Positions 59,219 to 64,000 of a stretch of DNA of 64,000 nt are shown piece after piece (within the stretch, counting starts at the first letter, position 1; each line of letters opens with the position of its first letter). The DNA is taken from NCBI RefSeq assembly GCF_003952365.1, contig NZ_CP034443.1, positions 3,403,001-3,467,000 on the forward strand. Direction: 5' to 3'. The position numbers were made by a program, and so were the translations under genes. The notes beneath the pieces were generated by a model, which was not told the DNA's origin, ran no database searches, and saw nothing but the letters and a program-made list of their open reading frames with translations. This DNA is from Mesorhizobium sp. M9A.F.Ca.ET.002.03.1.2. Its GTDB lineage: Bacteria > Pseudomonadota > Alphaproteobacteria > Rhizobiales > Rhizobiaceae.

Positions 59219-59563
59219 TTATTCGCCCCAGACGGCCATTTCATTACCGGCCGGGTCGACGAAATGAAACCGCCTGCCGCCGGGGAATGAGAAGATCGGC
59301 TTGACGACCGTGCCGCCGGCATTTTCGACAGCGTCCAGGGTTCCTTCCAGGTCCTTGGAGTAAAGCACGGGAAGCGGCTTGGCGGGCGCTTCGCCGGCAT
59401 CGGCCTGGAAGCCTCCGTCAAGACCTTCCGAAAAGGCCGAATAGGTCGGCCCGTAATCGGTGAAGGACCAGGAAAAGGCGGCGCTATAGAAAGCCTTCAG
59501 CCTGTCCAGCGTTCCACCAGTCGCCGGCATTTCCAGATAATCGAGTTGTCCGCTCAGTCTCAT
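59219..59563 (-). CDS. VOC family protein (glyoxalase/bleomycin resistance fold)
   Basis: A 114-residue single-domain protein: LDYLEMPATGGTLDRLKAFY at the first module and LYSKDLEGTLDAVENAGGTV with RRFHFVDPAGNEMAVWGE in the second. Metal ligands of true glyoxalase I are not clearly conserved, so the reaction is unknown. It stands alone, with the ppdK gene diverging 209 bp away. Confidence 0.85.
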   Translation of the reverse strand: MRLSGQLDYLEMPATGGTLDRLKAFYSAAFSWSFTDYGPTYSAFSEGLDGGFQADAGEAPAKPLPVLYSKDLEGTLDAVENAGGTVVKPIFSFPGGRRFHFVDPAGNEMAVWGE

Positions 59564-59772
59564 GGCACTACCCTTTGTTCTTGTTGTGTTCTATTCCGGT
59601 GGCCGCCGGGCAGCAAGTCTTTTTGGCATCCCTTTTTCTTAATCGATTGTAGAAGCCGGCTGGCTTTGCCAACACCTTGCCTTTCGCACTGCAGCATCAT
59701 ATCGCTCGGGGTGGACGCGGCGAAACTTCGGCTTCGTCAATCTTTTCAATCTCCTGCAACCGGGGAGCAAGC

Positions 59773-62451
59773 ATGACCAAATGGGTATACACCTTTGGCG
59801 ACGGCGCTGCGGAAGGCCGTGCCGGCGACCGGAACCTCCTGGGTGGCAAGGGCGCCAATCTGGCCGAAATGTGCAGCCTGGGCCTGCCCGTGCCGCCGGG
59901 CTTCACCATCACCACCGAGGTCTGCAATGCCTACTACGCCAATGAGCGCTGCTATCCGGCTTCACTGGAAGCGGATGTGGCGGTCGCCCTCGATCATATC
60001 GGCCGTCTGACTGGCCGCCGTTTCGGCGATCCCTCGAAATTGCTTTTGGTGTCGGTGCGTTCCGGTGCCCGTGCCTCCATGCCCGGCATGATGGACACCG
60101 TGCTCAATCTTGGCCTGAACGACGAGACGGTCGAGGCGCTGGCCGCCGATTCAGGCGATGCGCGCTTTGCCTATGACAGCTACCGGCGTTTCATCCAGAT
60201 GTATTCCGATGTCGTCATGGGCCTCGACCATGAGGTGTTCGAGGAAATCCTCGAAGACCAGAAGGGCGGGCTCGGCCGTGAACTCGACACCGAACTGACC
60301 GCCATCGAATGGCAGGGCGTGATCGCGCTCTACAAGGCCAAGGTCGAGGAGGAACTCGGCAAGCCATTTCCGCAGGATCCGAACGAGCAGCTCTGGGGCG
60401 CGATATCAGCCGTGTTTTCGAGCTGGATGAACAACCGCGCCATCACTTACCGGCGCCTGCACGACATTCCCGAAAGCTGGGGCACGGCGGTCAACGTTCA
60501 GGCCATGGTCTTCGGCAATATGGGCGAGACTTCGGCCACTGGCGTTGCTTTCACCCGCAATCCGTCGACCGGCGAAAAGATGCTCTATGGCGAGTTCCTG
60601 GTGAATGCGCAGGGCGAGGATGTCGTGGCCGGCATCCGCACGCCGCAAAACATCACCGAGGCGGCGCGCATTGCCGCCGGCTCCGACAAGCCGTCGCTGC
60701 AGAAGCTGATGCCGGAAGCCTTCCAGTCTTTCGTCACCATTTCCGACCGTCTGGAAAAGCACTACCGCGACATGCAGGATCTCGAATTCACCATCGAGCG
60801 CGGCAAATTGTGGATGCTGCAGACAAGGTCCGGCAAGCGCACCGCCAAGGCGGCGCTCAGGATCGCTGTCGAGATGGCGAGGGACAAGCTCATTTCGAAG
60901 GAAGAGGCCGTCGCCCGCATCGATCCGGCCTCGCTCGACCAGTTGCTGCATCCGACCATCGATCCGAAGGCGGCGCGCGATGTGATCGGCATCGGTCTGC
61001 CGGCTTCTCCCGGTGCTGCCACTGGCGAGATCGTCTTTTCCTCAAACGACGCCGAGGAGCTCAAGACGCAAGGCCGCAAGGCGATCCTCGTGCGTATCGA
61101 GACCAGTCCCGAGGACATCCACGGCATGCATGCGGCGGAAGGTATCCTGACCACGCGTGGCGGCATGACCAGCCACGCCGCGGTGGTGGCGCGCGGCATG
61201 GGCAAGCCTTGCGTGTCGGGCGCGGGCTCGCTGCGCGTCGACTACAGAGCCGGCACGCTGATGGCGATGGGGTCGACGTTCCGCAAGGGCGATATCATCA
61301 CCATCGACGGCGGCAACGGCCAGGTGCTGAAAGGTGCGGTACCGATGCTGCAGCCTGAGCTCTCGGGCGATTTCGCCGCCATTATGGAATGGGCCGATGC
61401 CGCGCGCCGCATGAAGGTGCGCACCAATGCAGAGACGCCGCTTGACGCACGCATGGCGCGTTCCTTCGGCGCCGAAGGCATCGGGCTTTGCCGCACCGAA
61501 CACATGTTCTTCGAGGGCGACCGTATCGTCGCCATGCGCGAGATGATCCTGGCCGACACGGAAAAAGGCCGGCGAACGGCGCTGGCCAAACTCTTGCCCA
61601 TGCAGCGCTCGGATTTCCTCGAGCTTTTCGAGATCATGGCCGGCCTGCCGGTGACGATCCGCTTGCTCGATCCGCCGCTGCACGAATTCCTGCCCAAGAC
61701 CGAGGAAGAGGTGGCCGAAGTCGCCGCCGCCATGAACGTGTCGCCCGACAAGCTCAGGCAGCGCACAGAGGCCCTGCACGAGTTCAATCCTATGCTTGGC
61801 CATCGCGGCTGCCGGCTTGCGGTTTCCTATCCCGAAATCGCCGAGATGCAGGCGCGCGCCATTTTCGAGGCCGCCGTCGAAGCCGGCAGGAAGGCCGGCG
61901 CGCTGGTGGTTCCCGAAATCATGGTGCCGCTGGTCGGTCTGGTGAAGGAGCTCGACTACGTCAAGGCGCGGATCGATGCCGTCGCCAAAAGCGTGATGGA
62001 GGAAACCGGCGTCAAGATCGATTATCTTACCGGCACGATGATCGAACTGCCGCGCGCAGCGATCCGCGCCCATGTCATCGCCGAGGCGGCCGAATTCTTC
62101 TCTTTCGGCACCAACGATCTGACCCAGACCACCTTCGGCATCTCACGCGACGATGCGGCCTCGTTCCTGGAGGTCTATCGTCAGAAGGGCATTATCGAGC
62201 AGGATCCATTCGTATCGCTCGACATTGAGGGCGTCGGCGAGCTGGTGCGGATGGCGGCTGAAAAAGGCAGGGCGACGCGGCCGAAGATCAAGCTCGGCAT
62301 TTGCGGCGAACATGGCGGCGATCCGGCGTCGATCCATTTCTGCGAGCAGGTCGGCCTCGACTACGTATCGTGCTCGCCCTACCGCGTGCCAATCGCCAGG
62401 CTGGCTGCCGCGCAGGCGGCGGTGCAGGTTGCGAAGAATAGCCGCGGGTAA
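59773..62451 (+). CDS. ppdK: Pyruvate, phosphate dikinase
   Basis: Interconverts pyruvate, ATP and phosphate with PEP, AMP and pyrophosphate. The 892 residues fit the family. The nucleotide domain begins WVYTFGDGAAEGRAGDRNLL. The phosphohistidine is in TTRGGMTSHAAVVARGMGKP (about residue 455), and the PEP domain has GLCRTEHMFF and FFSFGTNDLTQTTFGISRDD. A GGGGAG precedes the ATG at 59773; the in-frame codons upstream are not supported. Confidence 0.96.
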   Translation: MTKWVYTFGDGAAEGRAGDRNLLGGKGANLAEMCSLGLPVPPGFTITTEVCNAYYANERCYPASLEADVAVALDHIGRLTGRRFGDPSKLLLVSVRSGARASMPGMMDTVLNLGLNDETVEALAADSGDARFAYDSYRRFIQMYSDVVMGLDHEVFEEILEDQKGGLGRELDTELTAIEWQGVIALYKAKVEEELGKPFPQDPNEQLWGAISAVFSSWMNNRAITYRRLHDIPESWGTAVNVQAMVFGNMGETSATGVAFTRNPSTGEKMLYGEFLVNAQGEDVVAGIRTPQNITEAARIAAGSDKPSLQKLMPEAFQSFVTISDRLEKHYRDMQDLEFTIERGKLWMLQTRSGKRTAKAALRIAVEMARDKLISKEEAVARIDPASLDQLLHPTIDPKAARDVIGIGLPASPGAATGEIVFSSNDAEELKTQGRKAILVRIETSPEDIHGMHAAEGILTTRGGMTSHAAVVARGMGKPCVSGAGSLRVDYRAGTLMAMGSTFRKGDIITIDGGNGQVLKGAVPMLQPELSGDFAAIMEWADAARRMKVRTNAETPLDARMARSFGAEGIGLCRTEHMFFEGDRIVAMREMILADTEKGRRTALAKLLPMQRSDFLELFEIMAGLPVTIRLLDPPLHEFLPKTEEEVAEVAAAMNVSPDKLRQRTEALHEFNPMLGHRGCRLAVSYPEIAEMQARAIFEAAVEAGRKAGALVVPEIMVPLVGLVKELDYVKARIDAVAKSVMEETGVKIDYLTGTMIELPRAAIRAHVIAEAAEFFSFGTNDLTQTTFGISRDDAASFLEVYRQKGIIEQDPFVSLDIEGVGELVRMAAEKGRATRPKIKLGICGEHGGDPASIHFCEQVGLDYVSCSPYRVPIARLAAAQAAVQVAKNSRG

Positions 62452-62515
62452 GAGGCACGACGTCGGCAGCAGCAGCACCGATTGATCGACAGGACAGGTC
62501 TCGTGCCGTCCCTGC

Positions 62516-62905
62516 TCAGGCTGGCGCGGTTTCGATCGTTACCTTGTTGGGATAAAATGCGCCGTGATCGCGGATTTCGGCCATTTCGTCGAAAGGCTGC
62601 TCGTACGCCCACATCGCATCCTTGCCCGCTTCTGCGGCAGGCAGCACGCTCCAATAACTCGCATCCCCCTTGTAGGGGCAATGGGTCGACAGTTCCGTCT
62701 TGCGAAGCTGGTCGAAATCGATGTCTTCGAACGGAATATAGAGGACTGAGGGGTAGGGGGGCTCGGTCAACACCTTGGCCTTGGTGGACGAGGCAATAAC
62801 GGCGTCTCCGGCGCGTACGGTCACAGTTCCGATGTAAGGCTCGACCGTAATCACTTTACCCGGGTTGCGTTGAAAGCCGGGCGACGGGTTGGCGATCTGG
62901 TCCAT
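62516..62905 (-). CDS. DUF427 family protein
   Basis: A 129-residue protein with the DUF427 pattern: VITVEPYIGTVTVRAGDAVI, YPSVLYIPFEDIDFDQL, HCPYKGDASYWSV and the C-terminal WAYEQPFDEMAEIRDHGAFY. Function unknown. The ATG at 62905 has AAGGAGA upstream; the long frame extending further upstream runs through the repeats and is not coding. Confidence 0.87.
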   Translation of the reverse strand: MDQIANPSPGFQRNPGKVITVEPYIGTVTVRAGDAVIASSTKAKVLTEPPYPSVLYIPFEDIDFDQLRKTELSTHCPYKGDASYWSVLPAAEAGKDAMWAYEQPFDEMAEIRDHGAFYPNKVTIETAPA

Positions 62906-62933
62906 GGCTGGTTCTCCTTGCATCGACCCAATG

Positions 62934-63055
62934 CATGTCGCCCAAAAGTGTTCAACGGTTTTGGGATAACGACATGCACAAAAAACAAGAACTTCATGTC
63001 GCCCAAAAGTGTTCAACGGTTTTGGGATAACGACACGCACAAAAAACAAGACCTT
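62934..63055. repeat. Tandem 61-bp palindromic repeat, two copies
   Basis: Copies at 62934-62994 and 62995-63055 match at 59 of 61 positions. Each contains CCCAAAA and TTTTGGG arms around 11 nt, with outer arms GCATGTCG and CGACATGC in the first copy. So each copy is itself a nested palindrome. The pair lies in the promoter-side gap upstream of DUF427. Confidence 0.85.
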
Positions 63056-63097
63056 AACGCGCGTCGCATGAATCCCTTCAGACGCGACGCGCTTTAA
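63054..63097. repeat. Third palindrome adjoining the tandem repeat
   Basis: TTAACGCGCGTCGC (63054-63067) and GCGACGCGCTTTAA (63084-63097) pair at 13 of 14 positions around a 16-nt loop. It directly follows the 61-bp duplication, so three palindromes stand in a row. Confidence 0.75.
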
Positions 63098-63207
63098 GAT
63101 GTGTCGTCCGCATGCATTGCGCAAGGCCGCCGTCGAATGCGAGGCGCGAAAACCATCGCCTTTGGCGTTGCCGGGTTTCTTGTCAAACCGGCCCTGCCGA
63201 TGACCGA

Positions 63208-63564
63208 TCAGGCGGCAGCCTGAAACGCGTCCATCAACCCGGCGTAGGCGGCGGCAATACCGGCGACCGGATTGGTGCTTCTCGACGCGGTTTCGACCTT
63301 GAGCGCGCCACCGCCGGTCGGCAAGGTAAGAAGCAGAAACTGGCGGTTGCCGCCATCGCCGACGCATGCCGCGGCAACGTGCTGGCCCTCGCCTTCGTTT
63401 TGAACGCACATCTTGAACAGCAGCGTGCCGCCGACCGCCTCAAGGGCGCCGCCGACAACTTCGACGAATTCGTCTTCGGTAATGGTTATGGCGTCCGGCA
63501 CCAAATCGGCCAGACTTTCGGCAAGCGTATTTTCGAGAGCCTTGTCGTCGAGCTGCGCGTCCAT
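63208..63564 (-). CDS. Small hypothetical protein
   Basis: A 118-residue acidic, soluble protein I do not recognise. It starts MDAQLDDKALENTLAESLAD and continues with alternating beta strands (TEDEFVEVVGGALEAVGGTL, RQFLLLTLPTGGGALKVE) and an Ala-rich end. The fold hints at a YbjN or type III chaperone-like shape, which is only a guess. The ATG at 63564 has AAAGAGG 5 nt upstream. It diverges from the acyl-CoA synthetase gene. Confidence 0.65.
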   Translation of the reverse strand: MDAQLDDKALENTLAESLADLVPDAITITEDEFVEVVGGALEAVGGTLLFKMCVQNEGEGQHVAAACVGDGGNRQFLLLTLPTGGGALKVETASRSTNPVAGIAAAYAGLMDAFQAAA

Positions 63565-63744
63565 GCGAACCTCTTTCATTCGCCAATCGCACCCCTGCCC
63601 GTTAATCAACGTTAACGCCGACGATGGCCGGATTGTGGCGGTTTTCCCTGTCTTTTCGATCAATGCACCGCTTCGGCCCTGTCATGGCTGGACAATCCGC
63701 TGGTTCGTCCCACAATGGAATGAAAAACCAATGGGAGGAACAAA

Positions 63745-64000
63745 ATGCTCGGACTGATGCAGGAATGGCCGCTGCTTTGCCACAAGCTCATCGACAACGC
63801 AGCCAGGCAGCACGGCGAACGCGAGATCGTGTCGCGCTCGATCGAGGGTCCGATTGCCCGAACCACTTACGCCGAAATTCATCGCCGCGCCTCGCAGGTC
63901 GCTGAGCGACTTGAGCGCGATGGCTTTGGGCTTGGCGACCGCATCGCCACATTGGCCTGGAATACGGCGCGCCACATCGAAGCCTGGTACGGCATCATGG
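63745..64000 (+). CDS. Acyl-CoA synthetase (AMP-binding), 5' end only
   Basis: The first 85 codons of a gene cut by the window end. MLGLMQEWPLLCHKLIDNAA, TTYAEIHRRASQVAERLERD and GLGDRIATLAWNTARHIEAW form the N-terminal part of long-chain fatty-acid-CoA ligases. A GGGAGGAAC precedes the ATG. The AMP-binding motifs lie beyond the edge, so the exact chain-length class is open. Confidence 0.85.
   Translation, partial: MLGLMQEWPLLCHKLIDNAARQHGEREIVSRSIEGPIARTTYAEIHRRASQVAERLERDGFGLGDRIATLAWNTARHIEAWYGIM

Noticed and set aside
62906..63409. N-terminal extension of the DUF427 frame up to 63409
   Set aside because: It reads through the tandem palindromes and duplicates itself; the DUF427 domain and a strong ribosome site start at 62905.

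Overview
The window looks like chromosomal DNA of a Mesorhizobium-type alphaproteobacterium (Rhizobiales, Phyllobacteriaceae). The grounds are high GC content, a CcrM-type cell-cycle DNA methyltransferase, an aa3 cytochrome oxidase operon in the order ctaC-ctaD-ctaB-ctaF-ctaG-ctaE, a RibB protein carrying a degenerate RibA half, an ispH-thrB-rnhA run, and several palindromic repeats of the kind scattered through rhizobial chromosomes. No prophage, CRISPR array, plasmid replication gene or symbiosis gene was seen. The genus is inferred from gene content and order; no search was run.

Layout. 1-1.7 kb: end of a DnaJ-like gene, fabI and a histidine phosphatase. 1.7-5.1 kb: an accessory patch where a complete IS481-family element has inserted into the 3' end of a heme-domain adenylate cyclase gene. 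5.2-8.5 kb: a small exported protein, aroC, ribB and an orphan, with a 33-bp inverted repeat between aroC and ribB. 8.6-10.6 kb: a divergent MFS exporter and TetR pair sharing three operator-like palindromes. 10.7-18.4 kb: an HDAC-like amidohydrolase, xseB, DUF2277, pirin, dxs, a frameshifted small exported protein, a GFA protein, tlyA and an rRNA methyltransferase. 18.4-19.7 kb: an Xre/RES toxin-antitoxin pair beside a decayed AbrB/MazE antitoxin. 19.7-28.8 kb: tldD, an IalB-like gene, and the complete cytochrome oxidase operon ending in SURF1. 29.0-33.2 kb: ispH, thrB, rnhA, DUF2938, a peroxiredoxin and a c-type cytochrome. 33.3-37.4 kb: an accessory cluster of secreted proteins around a membrane-bound winged-helix/TPR regulator. 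37.8-48.1 kb: a DsbD-type domain protein, YqgE, a frameshifted MFS gene with a monooxygenase, an EAL/degenerate-GGDEF protein, a GNAT enzyme, an M16 peptidase and thrC. 48.1-57.8 kb: a lipoprotein, HAD, ccrM, HAD, mutY, dciA-like, a DsbA-like lipoprotein and smc, a genome-maintenance block. 57.9-64.0 kb: a sugar epimerase, tRNA-Gln, a VOC protein, ppdK, DUF427, repeats, a small orphan and the start of an acyl-CoA synthetase.

Functionally most of the window is housekeeping: fatty acid, chorismate, riboflavin, isoprenoid and threonine synthesis, respiration, and DNA replication, repair and segregation. The unusual material is local. It comprises the IS insertion whose target duplication supplies the transposase stop codon, the triple operator at 9.87-9.94 kb, in-frame tandem repeats at the N termini of three proteins (IalB-like, CoxB, MutY), and a set of genes broken by single small indels, some of which may be sequencing artefacts. 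I did not find a clear-cut new multi-gene system. The best candidates for novelty are the heme-cyclase locus and the secreted-protein/regulator cluster at 33.3-37.4 kb.
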